Origin: Myxococcales bacterium
GTDB lineage: Bacteria; Myxococcota_A; UBA9042
DNA length: 36,325 nt
Assembly (NCBI GenBank): GCA_947499075.1
Contig: CANMNA010000017.1
Location: 1-36,325 of the forward strand
Reading direction: 5' to 3'
Of the stretch, positions 1 to 9,400 are shown one piece after another. The stretch's first letter is position 1, and each line of letters opens with the position of its first letter. The notes under the pieces are model-generated. The model was not told where the DNA came from, did no database searches, and worked only from the letters and a program-made list of their open reading frames with translations. Both the position numbers and the translations under genes were made by a program.

Positions 1-3000
1 CCAGCCCTTTCTGCCGGCCGCGGCAATGCGGGCGCCGCCGGGCAGAATCCAGCTGCAGGCAGAACTTGACCCCGGGCGAAATCTCCCAGATTCGAAAGCA
101 TGTTTGCCGCTTGGCCGTCGAGAGGCGCGGCCAAAGTTGGATAGCCGCGCAAAGCCAGCAAGTAATCCGGACCACCGGCCTTTGGACCAGTGCCCGACAT
201 GAAAAAGCCGCCGAACGGCTCAATGGCCACCCGCGCACCGGTAATGGCCCGGTTGATGTACAGATTGCCGACCAATCCCATTGTCGTCAGGTCGTCGATA
301 TCGTCCTGCGATTGCGCATAGATGCCACCGGTCAGCGCATACGGCGTGCTCCGCCACAGTGCCTCAAGCTGGTTGCCGTCGCGAAAAGCGACGATGTGGA
401 CAATGGGCCCAAACAGCTCTCGTTGCGCGTACGAGTCGACCAGCAGCGCCGCCTCGGTGGGCAGTGTGACCACCAGTGGTCCGATGGCGTCAGGGTGTGC
501 ACGGTCGACCAGCACGCGGCCGCCGGCAGCCGCAACTTCGGCTTTGACGTCCTGTGCCGCAGCGAACAGGCGAGCGCGGTCTTCTCGAGACACAACCGGA
601 TTGACCCGGGTGCCAGCTGCGATCGCCGGGCCGACTACCAAGTCGCCAGCGGCTTCGGCAAAGCGTTCGGCGAAAGATGTCGCGATGCGTGCATCAACCA
701 AAATCCGAGAGCACGCCGAGCACTTCTGGCCAGCATGGCCAAACGCCGACTTCAGGGCACCGCCGACGGCCTGATCCAGATCGGCATTTGCGGTCACGAC
801 AATCGCGTTCTTGCCGCCCATCTCGGTGATGACCCGCCGCGCCCGCTGCCCGTGCGGCTTGCTGCCGACAAGGCGGTGCAGCAGCGCTCCCACCGTTTGC
901 GATCCGGTGAACACTACGCCGGCGATACGGTCGTCACGCGTCAACGGCGCGCCGACAGTTGGGCCGTCGCCAGGCAAGTGCTGCAGCACCGCCACCGCTA
1001 CGCCCAGCTCATGCATCAGCCGCACCCAGCGGTCGACCACCAACGGCGTCTGCTCGGCAGACTTGAGCAACACCGGATTGCCCGCCGCCAGCCCCGCCGC
1101 TGCCATGCCAATCGGGATAGCCAGCGGAAAATTCCACGGCGCGACCACGGCCAAAGGCCCCAGTGGCTGGCTACCCTGCGGCAGCGCCAGCGCCTGTCTA
1201 GCATAATACTGAAGAAAATCAATGGCCTCGTCGACGTCGCCCAGCGCCTCGGCACGCGCCTTACCCGACTCGTGGCAAATCAAGGCGGCCCAATCAGCGC
1301 GCTCGACGCGCAATCGCTCACCCGCGCGCACCAAGGGCGTGACGCGCTGGCATGCTGGTGTCTGCGCCCAGAAATCGGCACACGATACGGCAGCAGTAAC
1401 AGCGTGCGCCACATCGGCGGCAGTGGCAGTCAGTATCGACCCGACCACAAAGGTAGAATCAGAAGGCGAGACTACCCCAGCAATTACGCCATGCCGCGGG
1501 GCATCGGCCTGAAGCACGGGCACAAAACGGGCCAAGGCCTGCTGCAAAGCCGCGCGGTGGTCCGGCCGATCCAGACGCATCGGTGCGACATTGGCAAACT
1601 CACCGGCAGCGTGATCCGGACTGTCGCCTAGCAGGGCTGCGCGATCCAGCGCTGCCCGATCCTGCAGTTGATGCTGCGGTGTTTGCAGCAGCTTGGGCAA
1701 GTCGACGCCGTGCCGTGCCGCGACCAACACGCCAACCTGAGAGCTGTTCTCGAGAATACGACGCACCAGATACGCCATGCCGACCAGCAGCGAGCCCACT
1801 GGAATGTAGTTGCGCACACTCCAACCGACGCGGGCCATGCCCGCCGACAGCGCTTCGTACGTCATGTGTAGGGCTTGATGCTCGATCTGAGGTGCAGTTG
1901 GGTAGCGCACACTGCGCAACGCTTCGGCAAAACAGTGATCTCGCAAGTTGTGGCTTCCCATACATAATTGCAGCACGTCGCCATTCCGCAGCGTCGCCGC
2001 ACACAGCATGTGGTACATCAGGTCAGTTTCGCACTTGTTGAGAAATTGGGGCGCCAAAAACCCATGCGCAGATGCTTCGATGGTCTCCGCGTCCCAATAG
2101 GCGCCCTTGACCAAGCGAATGGGCATCACGATGCCGCGTCGGCGTGCGTAGGCCACAACTTGGGCAAAATGAACATCGGCATCGCGCAGATAGGCCTGCA
2201 CGACGATGCCGACATCGGCCCATAGCCGCAGCTGCGGTGTCTGGTCCAGCGCCCGGCACATCACCTCAAAAGTCAGGTCGCGCACGGAATAGTGCTCAGC
2301 GTCAAAGTGGATAAACACGCCGTGCCGCTGTGCCGCGATCAAGATCGCTTGGAGACGCGGGCCGACGCGCTGCCACACGCCGTCTCGGTCGTCGGGATCG
2401 TAGTCAGAGCACAACGCCGAGGTCTTGATGGACACATGATTGCGCAATATTCCAGCGGCATTGCGCTGTTGCGCCTGGCCCTGCGTAGCAAGCCCTGCCA
2501 GCATCGCCAAAACGCGCTCGCGGTAGGTGTCTGCCTCGCGCTCGCTCACGACCAACTCGCCGAGCTGATCCAGCGTAGCATCTCGTTGAGTCTCAAGAAG
2601 TTGCTGCAACGCCTTGGCGGCGCGTGACACGTCCTCGCCGGCGATGAACGTGCGTGCGACGGTGCGCACGGCCGCGCGGGTCATTGCCGCCACCCAGCGC
2701 ACCGGCAGCCAAGCCAAGGCCGCCGCAGCAAGCTGAACGGCGAGCAAGAGCCAAGACGGCAGCGCTAGCTCGCGGTGGCCGCCACTGCGCGCCCTTGCAT
2801 CGTCTTGCCGCATGCGCCGCAGCGTTTCTGCCAGCAGGCGCACCACCTCGGTCCCGACGGCATCATGGTCCAGCGCCGGCAGCGCGGCCACAAACCGCAG
2901 CAAATGCACCCGCAACACAGCGACATCGGTCGTCAACGCCAGACCCCATTGGCTGAGGCGCTCGCGAAATGTCGGACTATGCTCGGCTATCGCCGCAGCA

Positions 3001-3491
3001 AGCTGCTCCGCGAGCGCCCGCGTTGCCGCCAGCACCGGTGCGTCTGCCGACGGCTGCGCACCGCCGAGTGCCCGGTCGAGCCGACGTTGAGCCAGCTCAA
3101 TGTCCAGTGGCGCCAGACCGGAACTGGCGGTTCGGTACAGGTCGACCAGGGCCTCCAAGTGTGCAAGGCGCGCTTCTGTCTGTGCATCGAGGCGCCCTGC
3201 GCGCGCCCGCCACGCCTGAACCAGCAGCGCTTCATGGGCAAATTGCGGCGACCCCAGCGCAATCACCTGCAACGCCGGGTGCAGCGCGGCGCTGAGCAGA
3301 ACCCCGCCCACGTCACAAACCGCACGCCATGGGCCTGTCGGCGCCAATTCCAGCTGGGCTGTCAGTTGCAGCGCTAGACTTGCGGCGAGGTGACCACCCT
3401 CTTCAGTCGCGCCCAGCAAATCCTCAGAGTAGCGCACCGACCAAACTGGACCGACGCTTGCTAGAGAAACCGAACGAAGATCGGGCAACAT
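1..3491 (-). CDS. putA: Bifunctional proline dehydrogenase / 1-pyrroline-5-carboxylate dehydrogenase (PutA-type), 3' end cut by window edge
   Basis: The enzyme oxidises proline to P5C (FAD-dependent PRODH part) and then to glutamate (NAD-dependent aldehyde dehydrogenase part). I translated the minus strand from ATG 3491; the frame stays open for about 1163 codons to the left edge, with the same frame confirmed near 2117 and near 230. The PRODH barrel shows HVSIKTSAL near residue 352 and IRLVKGAYWD near 457. The aldehyde dehydrogenase part shows VAPWNFPLAIP, VITEMGGKN with the general-base Glu near 890, GHAGQKCSA with the nucleophile Cys near 923, and EPFGGFFMSGTGPKAGG near 1090. The N-terminus does not look like the ribbon-helix-helix DNA-binding domain of trifunctional PutA, so it is probably purely catalytic. 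It starts 24 bases after the MlaE-like gene with GGAG upstream, so it is probably the last gene of that operon. The true C-terminus lies outside the window. Confidence 0.93.
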   Translation of the reverse strand, partial: MLPDLRSVSLASVGPVWSVRYSEDLLGATEEGGHLAASLALQLTAQLELAPTGPWRAVCDVGGVLLSAALHPALQVIALGSPQFAHEALLVQAWRARAGRLDAQTEARLAHLEALVDLYRTASSGLAPLDIELAQRRLDRALGGAQPSADAPVLAATRALAEQLAAAIAEHSPTFRERLSQWGLALTTDVAVLRVHLLRFVAALPALDHDAVGTEVVRLLAETLRRMRQDDARARSGGHRELALPSWLLLAVQLAAAALAWLPVRWVAAMTRAAVRTVARTFIAGEDVSRAAKALQQLLETQRDATLDQLGELVVSEREADTYRERVLAMLAGLATQGQAQQRNAAGILRNHVSIKTSALCSDYDPDDRDGVWQRVGPRLQAILIAAQRHGVFIHFDAEHYSVRDLTFEVMCRALDQTPQLRLWADVGIVVQAYLRDADVHFAQVVAYARRRGIVMPIRLVKGAYWDAETIEASAHGFLAPQFLNKCETDLMYHMLCAATLRNGDVLQLCMGSHNLRDHCFAEALRSVRYPTAPQIEHQALHMTYEALSAGMARVGWSVRNYIPVGSLLVGMAYLVRRILENSSQVGVLVAARHGVDLPKLLQTPQHQLQDRAALDRAALLGDSPDHAAGEFANVAPMRLDRPDHRAALQQALARFVPVLQADAPRHGVIAGVVSPSDSTFVVGSILTATAADVAHAVTAAVSCADFWAQTPACQRVTPLVRAGERLRVERADWAALICHESGKARAEALGDVDEAIDFLQYYARQALALPQGSQPLGPLAVVAPWNFPLAIPIGMAAAGLAAGNPVLLKSAEQTPLVVDRWVRLMHELGVAVAVLQHLPGDGPTVGAPLTRDDRIAGVVFTGSQTVGALLHRLVGSKPHGQRARRVITEMGGKNAIVVTANADLDQAVGGALKSAFGHAGQKCSACSRILVDARIATSFAERFAEAAGDLVVGPAIAAGTRVNPVVSREDRARLFAAAQDVKAEVAAAGGRVLVDRAHPDAIGPLVVTLPTEAALLVDSYAQRELFGPIVHIVAFRDGNQLEALWRSTPYALTGGIYAQSQDDIDDLTTMGLVGNLYINRAITGARVAIEPFGGFFMSGTGPKAGGPDYLLALRGYPTLAAPLDGQAANMLSNLGDFARGQVLPAAGFCPAAPALPRPAERA

Positions 3492-3515
3492 GGGCGGTGA
3501 CTCCGCGACAACGGC

Positions 3516-4283
3516 TCAATTGGCCAAATAGGTGATCACGTAATCCCACACGAAAATGCCAATTGCGCTGGTGACCACGCAATTGTTGACCGCGCGGCCA
3601 ACGCCCGCCGCGCCGCCGGAGACGCCCAAGCCGTAAAAGCACGAGACGACGCTGATCGATGCGCCAAAAGTGACACCTTTGGAAAGGCCGATGAGATATT
3701 CGTCGAGCAGGCCGGAATTAAACACGCCATCGAAGAACACGCGCCAATCGACTTCAAGAATAAACTGAGAAGTCAGAGCGCCGCCCACCAGCGCGAACAG
3801 ATCGCCCAGGGCTGTCAACAGCAAAAGCATCAACACCATTGCCAGAAAACGCGGCACCACCAAGTGCAGCATGGGGTCAATCGCCAGCGCCCGCAGCGCG
3901 TCGATCTGCTCTGTCACCCGCATGGTGCCGAGCTCCGCCGTGTTGTTGGCGCCCACGCGGCCCGAAAACATCAGGCCAATCAGCACAGGACCCACTTCGG
4001 CGAGCACCGCGTAGCCCGCGCCCCATCCCAGCAACCCAGTCGCCCCAGTCTGTTTCACATATTGACCCGACTGAATTACCATGATTGCGCCCGTAAAAAG
4101 CGCCGTCATGATCACGATTGGGAAGGACTTGACCCCCACTTTGTACAAGTTGAGCCACGTCTCGTCGCGGTCAAACTTGGGCGGAATCATCGCGCGCAAG
4201 ATCCGCAGCAACACCAAGGTGATTCCACCGATGGTTTCGCTCACGTTCAAGAAATTGCGCCCGATCAGCGCCAGCGGATTCAC
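3516..4283 (-). CDS. mlaE: MlaE-family ABC transporter permease
   Basis: This 255-residue integral membrane protein matches the MlaE/YrbE permease family, which moves phospholipids between inner and outer membrane in Gram-negative bacteria. The family hallmark EQIDALRALAIDP at about residues 125-137 is clear, followed by hydrophobic stretches such as FLAMVLMLLLLTALGDLFALV and a C-terminal segment IGIFVWDYVITYLAN. Length is normal for the family. The start is GTG at 4283, 39 bases after the stop of the ATPase gene. It should pair with the ATPase just upstream. No MlaD (MCE-domain) gene lies next to it, so the periplasmic partner must be encoded elsewhere or be different; the TPR-like lipoprotein upstream is in the position where such a partner might sit. 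Confidence 0.93.
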   Translation of the reverse strand: MNPLALIGRNFLNVSETIGGITLVLLRILRAMIPPKFDRDETWLNLYKVGVKSFPIVIMTALFTGAIMVIQSGQYVKQTGATGLLGWGAGYAVLAEVGPVLIGLMFSGRVGANNTAELGTMRVTEQIDALRALAIDPMLHLVVPRFLAMVLMLLLLTALGDLFALVGGALTSQFILEVDWRVFFDGVFNSGLLDEYLIGLSKGVTFGASISVVSCFYGLGVSGGAAGVGRAVNNCVVTSAIGIFVWDYVITYLAN

Positions 4284-4322
4284 GGCGTTGTCCTATCGCG
4301 CGGCAAACTGCCGAATTGGGCA

Positions 4323-5132
4323 CTACTTCTGCGCATTGTCACGCCGGAAAAAATCGCGCACCACGGGATCGGTCGCCTGCATCGCCTCGGTTTCGGTCCC
4401 CGAAAAATGCAGCTTAGATTCGTAGAGCAGCAGATAACGGTCACAGGCGGGCCGCATGCGGTCGATGTCGTGCGAAATAACCAAACAGGTCGAATTGCGA
4501 TGAGATTGCGTCTTGCGGATCAGGTTGAAAATCTTGGAACTCGTCACAGGGTCGAGCCCAGCGGTCGGGTCATCAAAGAAAATCAATTCCGGATCGTTGA
4601 TGTTGGCGCGCGCCAAGCCGACGCGCTTTTTCATGCCGCCTGACAACTCGTTGGGCATCAAGTGGCGCACCTTGGGCAAGTCGACCTCGGCAAGGCGCTC
4701 TTGCACCCGGTCGGCAATCTGCTCGGGCGTGTGGCCGCCACGTTGGCGCATCGGAAACGCCACATTGTCGCCCACCGTCATGAAATCAAACAGCGCGTAG
4801 TTCTGAAATACCAGCCCAACACGCTCGCGCAGCGATTGCCGCTGCTTTTCTTTGAGCTCGCCAAGGTTTTGGCCGAGCACCTCGATGCTACCCTCGTCGG
4901 GCTCCATCAAGCCACAACACATTTTGACCAACACCGACTTGCCGACGCCGCCCGGCCCGATAAGGCCAAGCACCTCACCTTCGCGCATCTCAAAATCGAG
5001 GCTATCGAGCACGCACACGTCGCCAAACCACTTCGACAGGCCCTGTACGCGCAAGACGACCGGACGGTCCGGCATGCGCTGCAGCACTGGCTTGAGCCAC
5101 GGTAGCGCAGCAGCCTGCGGATCTTCGCGCAT
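4323..5132 (-). CDS. mlaF: MlaF-like ABC transporter ATPase
   Basis: A 269-residue ATP-binding cassette protein and the likely motor for the MlaE-like permease downstream. Visible motifs are Walker A GPGGVGKS (59-66), Q-loop Gln110, signature LSGGMKKR (163-170), Walker B LIFFDD (183-188) and the switch His221 in ISHD. The usual catalytic Glu after Walker B is Asp here (DDPTAGLDP instead of DEPT). The reading frame is open further upstream, but I chose the ATG at 5132 because it overlaps the preceding gene's stop by one base (TAATG), a classic coupling junction, and because the upstream extension is low-complexity Arg/Ala that only mirrors the preceding gene in another frame. Confidence 0.93.
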   Translation of the reverse strand: MREDPQAAALPWLKPVLQRMPDRPVVLRVQGLSKWFGDVCVLDSLDFEMREGEVLGLIGPGGVGKSVLVKMCCGLMEPDEGSIEVLGQNLGELKEKQRQSLRERVGLVFQNYALFDFMTVGDNVAFPMRQRGGHTPEQIADRVQERLAEVDLPKVRHLMPNELSGGMKKRVGLARANINDPELIFFDDPTAGLDPVTSSKIFNLIRKTQSHRNSTCLVISHDIDRMRPACDRYLLLYESKLHFSGTETEAMQATDPVVRDFFRRDNAQK

Positions 5133-6355
5133 TACGGCGTGCCCCCCGGCCTGCGCACGCTGGGCTGATCCAGCTGTGGCCGCCGCATCTCGTCTTGCAG
5201 CCTCGCGATCCGCTCGCGGGCCACGTTGCACTCTTTGGGCTCGACATCGCTCATGGCGTCCACGGTCTGGCGACACGCGTGCTGCTCACCGTCTGTCGGC
5301 AATTCGCGGCAAATGCGCCGGTCATTTTCGCGGTAGTCCTGGTTGCGGGTCGTCACAAAGCTCAGCACGTCGCGGTATGTACCCAGTGCAGTGACACGCT
5401 GACCTCGCGCCTCCTGCACTTCAGCCAGGGTCACCAGATACCGCGGCATGTACACCGGTCGCCGCAACATCGCCGGCAAATTGCGTGCATGGAGTTCGGC
5501 CCGCGGCAGGTTGAGCAGCGGCCCGCGGTACAGCTCAATTAAGCGCGCCGAGGCAGTCTTGTGCTCGTCAACCGAGTAACTCGCGAAGACGTAGCTGGTC
5601 TCAAAGGTATCGACCAGCCGCTCCAGATCGCGCGCCTCCATTTTGAGGTTGCCGAGCTTGCGGTACACCCGCGACCGCAGCATCAAGCAATCGACGAACG
5701 TGGCATCAGCGGCGTGGTCGCGCTCCTGGCGCTCGAGCACCGCCACCGCCTTTTGCCAACCGTCTGGCGTGCCTTCGAGGTCGAGCAGCATGGCTTGCCG
5801 CAGCAGGAGATTGTCGGCCAGTTCCGATCGCGGATCGGCGTGCTCCATCCGTTCAAACAGAGCAATGGTCGCCAGACGCTTGGATCGATCCGTCTCGCCG
5901 TGCAGGTACACGTGATCCAGAGCCCGCAACGTGGCTGGCTCGTCTGGCGCGCGCTCCAAAAGCTTGGTCCACAGCACCAGCGCGTCAGCGACGCGGTTCA
6001 GTTCGTAATACCGCAGCTCTGCGGCGTGGAGCAGCGCGCGCATACGCACGGGCCGGTCGTAGGCGGAAGTCGCGAGGTGGTCATAGCACGCGGCCGCTTC
6101 CAAAGGCTTGCCACCGCGCGACTGGACTTCACAGACCATCAACGCAGCCTCGTCGGCGTCACGCGGATCCTTGGCTTGGGCGCGCAACTTTTCGAAACGC
6201 TGTGCTGCCAGTGCGTGCTGACCGTCGATGTAGAGCCGCTCGGTGTAGTAGAAGTCGCTCTCCCACTTCTGCAGTTTGGGGTCGAGCGCGCATCCGCTCA
6301 GGCCGCAAGTCGCCTGCGCCAAGCCTGCCAAAATGATGAAGCGAACCCAACGCAT
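5132..6355 (-). CDS. Lipoprotein with TPR-like helical repeats, first gene of the Mla-like operon
   Basis: A 407-residue predicted lipoprotein. The N-terminus MRWVRFIILAGLAQATCGLSGC has a basic start, a hydrophobic stretch and a lipobox LSGC with Cys22 as the lipidated residue. The mature part is rich in paired helices with Ala-Tyr-Leu patterns typical of TPR or Sel1-like scaffolds (for example DADEAALMVCEVQ, DALVLWTKLLERAPDEPATLRALDHVY), so it probably binds other proteins in the periplasm. It is translationally coupled to the MlaF-like gene (TAATG). The position suggests a role in the same lipid-transport machine, but there is no direct sequence evidence for this. I do not recognise a named family. 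Confidence 0.8.
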   Translation of the reverse strand: MRWVRFIILAGLAQATCGLSGCALDPKLQKWESDFYYTERLYIDGQHALAAQRFEKLRAQAKDPRDADEAALMVCEVQSRGGKPLEAAACYDHLATSAYDRPVRMRALLHAAELRYYELNRVADALVLWTKLLERAPDEPATLRALDHVYLHGETDRSKRLATIALFERMEHADPRSELADNLLLRQAMLLDLEGTPDGWQKAVAVLERQERDHAADATFVDCLMLRSRVYRKLGNLKMEARDLERLVDTFETSYVFASYSVDEHKTASARLIELYRGPLLNLPRAELHARNLPAMLRRPVYMPRYLVTLAEVQEARGQRVTALGTYRDVLSFVTTRNQDYRENDRRICRELPTDGEQHACRQTVDAMSDVEPKECNVARERIARLQDEMRRPQLDQPSVRRPGGTP

Positions 6356-6377
6356 CGGCGTGGCAGTCTAGACCACT

Positions 6378-6396
6378 CCGGTGACGGTGTCACCGG
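6378..6396. terminator. Hairpin between the giant Cys-rich gene and the Mla-like operon
   Basis: A perfect 8-base inverted repeat (ccggtgac, 3-base loop, gtcaccgg) lies 55-73 bases beyond the stop of the giant Cys-rich gene on the minus strand, in the 95-base gap before the next gene. No T-run follows, so if it ends transcription it may do so inefficiently. It could also be an operator for the operon that starts at 6355. Confidence 0.35.
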
Positions 6397-6450
6397 CAAC
6401 AGCAAGGCCGCGATCCCCCGCGGGAGATTTCTGTGGGGAATATTTGAGGG

Positions 6451-9400
6451 CTACTGCGAGACGGTGACGTCGTCAATCGAAAACGAACTGCCCGGCGCGC
6501 TCGGGTTATTCTCGAGGGCAAACCCAATGAATCCCTTGGTGTTAGCCGGAATCGGTCCAATCACCAGCGACACCAACTGCGTCTGACCTTGGTTGAGCAA
6601 CACCGACTGAAACGTTGTCCAACCCTTGCCGTCCAGCGACAACTGCACGTTCATGCTCGCGCCGCCCGTCGGTGGTCCCGGTGGCATAAACGGCGGCATC
6701 GACCATCCAAGCTTGAGCGTGACCTTGATCGTCGTCGCCGGTCCACTGTCCAGCAGCGGCGTCACCAAACGCGCACTCAGACCTGTGCCAATGCCGATGC
6801 CTGACTGCGCGAGCTGGGCATACTTGGTCCCGTCGGGCGACGTCGCCAATGTCCATGCGCCCGACGTGACAGTCTGGCTCTGCCATCCACCTTCGCTGAA
6901 GCTGGCTTTGTACGGGTCGAACTTCTCGCTGAACGGCAGCTTCTTGGGGGCACCTTGCGGCTCCTTGTCGCACACATCACCCATGCCATCGCCGTCGGCG
7001 TCTTTCTGGTCAGTATTGGCAACTTTGGAGCAATTGTCTTTGAGGTCGGCGATCGTGTCGTCGTCGTCGTCGGGGTCGCAGAAGTCGTCCAAGCCGTCTA
7101 GATCGGTGTCCTGCGGCGACGCCAAGGGTTGCTTGGTCAGCGGGCACGCATCGGTCAAGTCGGGCGCAGTGTCGCCGTCTTTGTCCTTGTCGCAAGCGTC
7201 GATGGTCCCATCGCCATCGGTGTCCGGCACTTTGGCAACGGTTGTCCAGATCGCCATATTGTCGATCCACACGCCTGATGTGGTGTTGGCAATGTCATCG
7301 ACCGAGTCAAAGGCGATGCGGATGCGCACCCGCTGCCCGGCGTAGCTGCTCAAGTCGATGAGCGTGTTGGCCCAGGCGTTCATCACCGAGCTGTTGTCTT
7401 TGGCTTTGATGGTGGTCCAGTTGCTAAACGATCCCGATTCTGTCGCGATTTGTAGGTCGACCTTGTCGTAGCTGGTGCCAGCTTCGATGGCGAACAGGTA
7501 CCACAGGCTCAAGGTGATCTTGCCGCCCGCTGGGGGCAAGACGACAACCGGTGACCGGGCTTTGCCTTTGACCGCGCCGCCTTTGCCGTCGAAATTGCCG
7601 GTGGCCGGGTTGCCAAACCACAGGGCGCCGGGCTTGGACTTGGCCTCGCCCTTGGTGTAGACCTGCCAGCCGACGCCGTTGGTGGGTGCGTCAAGCGACC
7701 ATCCGCCGGTGGTGCCGTCGTCAAAGAACCACACCGCTAAGCCGCCCTCGTCGGTTTGGCCATTGCAGTTTTCGTCGGCACCGCTGCAAGGAATATCGAC
7801 GACTTGAGGGCTGGTGCCGTCTTTGGGCGCGCAGTCTTGGGCGTTGGGGAAGCCGTCGCCATCCATGTCGTCGTCGCACAGGTCGCCCAGCTTGTCGCCA
7901 TCGATGTTGGCCTGATCCTTGTTCTGGATCAGCGGGCAGTTGTCGCAGGCGTCGCCGACCAAGTCCTTGTCACCATCGGCGTTGCCGCTGTTGGGCAGCT
8001 TGGGGCAGAGGTCACAGGCGTCGCCGGCTTTGTCGCCGTCGGTATCGAGTTGGTCTTTGTTGCTGATGTCTGGGCAGTTGTCCTTGGTCGAGCAAACGCC
8101 GTCGCCGTCAGGGTCTTTGCAGCAAGCCGGCGAGGCGGACGGCTCGTGGGCGCACACGCCGCCCAAGCACATGTCGACAGTGCACCCGTCCTTGTCGTCG
8201 CAGTCGGCGTCGGCGAAGCACTTGGTCGGGTCGACACACTGGGTGCCGACGCACAGCTTGGTCGCAGCACAGGTGCCGCACTGTCCGCCACAAGCGTCGT
8301 CGCCGCACTGCTTGCCGGCGCACTGTGGCGCACACATGCACAGCCCGCCGGTAGTGCAGTACTGTGTGGCCAAGCACTTGCCGCACGATCCACCGCATCC
8401 GTTGTCGCCACACTGGTTCTTGCTGCAGTTGGGCACACACGGGCAACTGCCGCAGTCTTGCGGGCACGTCGTGCAGTTCTCGCCGGAGAGCGCATTGCAC
8501 TGCAAGTCGCCGCAAGTGGCGGGCGGGCAACAGTCTTTGGCGCAAGATTGGCATGTTTCGCCGGCTTCACACTTGGTGTTGCCGCATTGGGCAGGGCAAG
8601 TGCCGCAGTCTTTGGGGCAGCTGCCGCAAGTCTCGCCGGGCATGCAGGCGCCATCACCGCAGATCGCCGGGCACTGCCCGCAGTCTTCGGGGCAAACCTT
8701 GCACGATTCGTTGTCCGCAGGCTTGCACACGCCGTCGCCGCAGGTCTTGGGTGGCAGCACGCACACGCCGGTGAAGGTGCAGGTCTGACCGGGCTTGCAG
8801 GTGCCGCACGCGCCGCCGCAGGTGTCGGGTCCGCATTGTTTGCCGGTGCACTGCGGCTTGCAGGTGTTGCCGCATCCGCCGCAATTGCCTTGGCACAGGT
8901 TGATGCATGCCGCGTCCCACGCCGTCATGCAGCAGAATGGATCGGCGTCGCACACGCACTTCTCGCAACCGCATCCAGCACATCCCGGTGCCGGGCTGTT
9001 GACGCATCCATCGTTGGGCGGACACACACCGCAGTCCTTCGGGCACAACACGCAATTTTCGGTGGACTCGCACTTGGCGTTGCCGCACAAGGCTGGGCAC
9101 TGTCCACAGTCCTGCACGCAGCTGCTGCAGGTCTCACCGGCGACTTTGTCACAGAAGAAGTCGCCACACTTGGGCGCGCATTTGCCGCAGTCGGTGGGGC
9201 AGGTCTGGCAGGTTTCGCCGGCGGTAAATGGTGTGGGCTGGGTGCAGATGCCATCGCCGCAGCTTGGGCCACACGGTCCACAGTCGTTGGGGCAAGTCTT
9301 GCACGACTCGCCTGCCGCTGCGTCACACTTGAAGTCGCCGCAATTGGGCTTGCATGGCCCACAGTCGGTGGGACAACTTGAGCACGTCTCGACAACGCCG

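Noticed and set aside
66..1631. Long plus-strand open frame (521 codons) at the left edge
   Set aside because: It lies antisense to the PutA-type gene, whose minus-strand translation shows intact PRODH and aldehyde dehydrogenase motifs. The plus-strand product is Arg/Gln-rich and without any recognisable feature.
5133..5276. N-terminal extension of the MlaF-like gene
   Set aside because: The extension overlaps the preceding gene in another frame and reads as low-complexity Arg/Ala. The TAATG junction at 5132 gives a normal-length ATPase.
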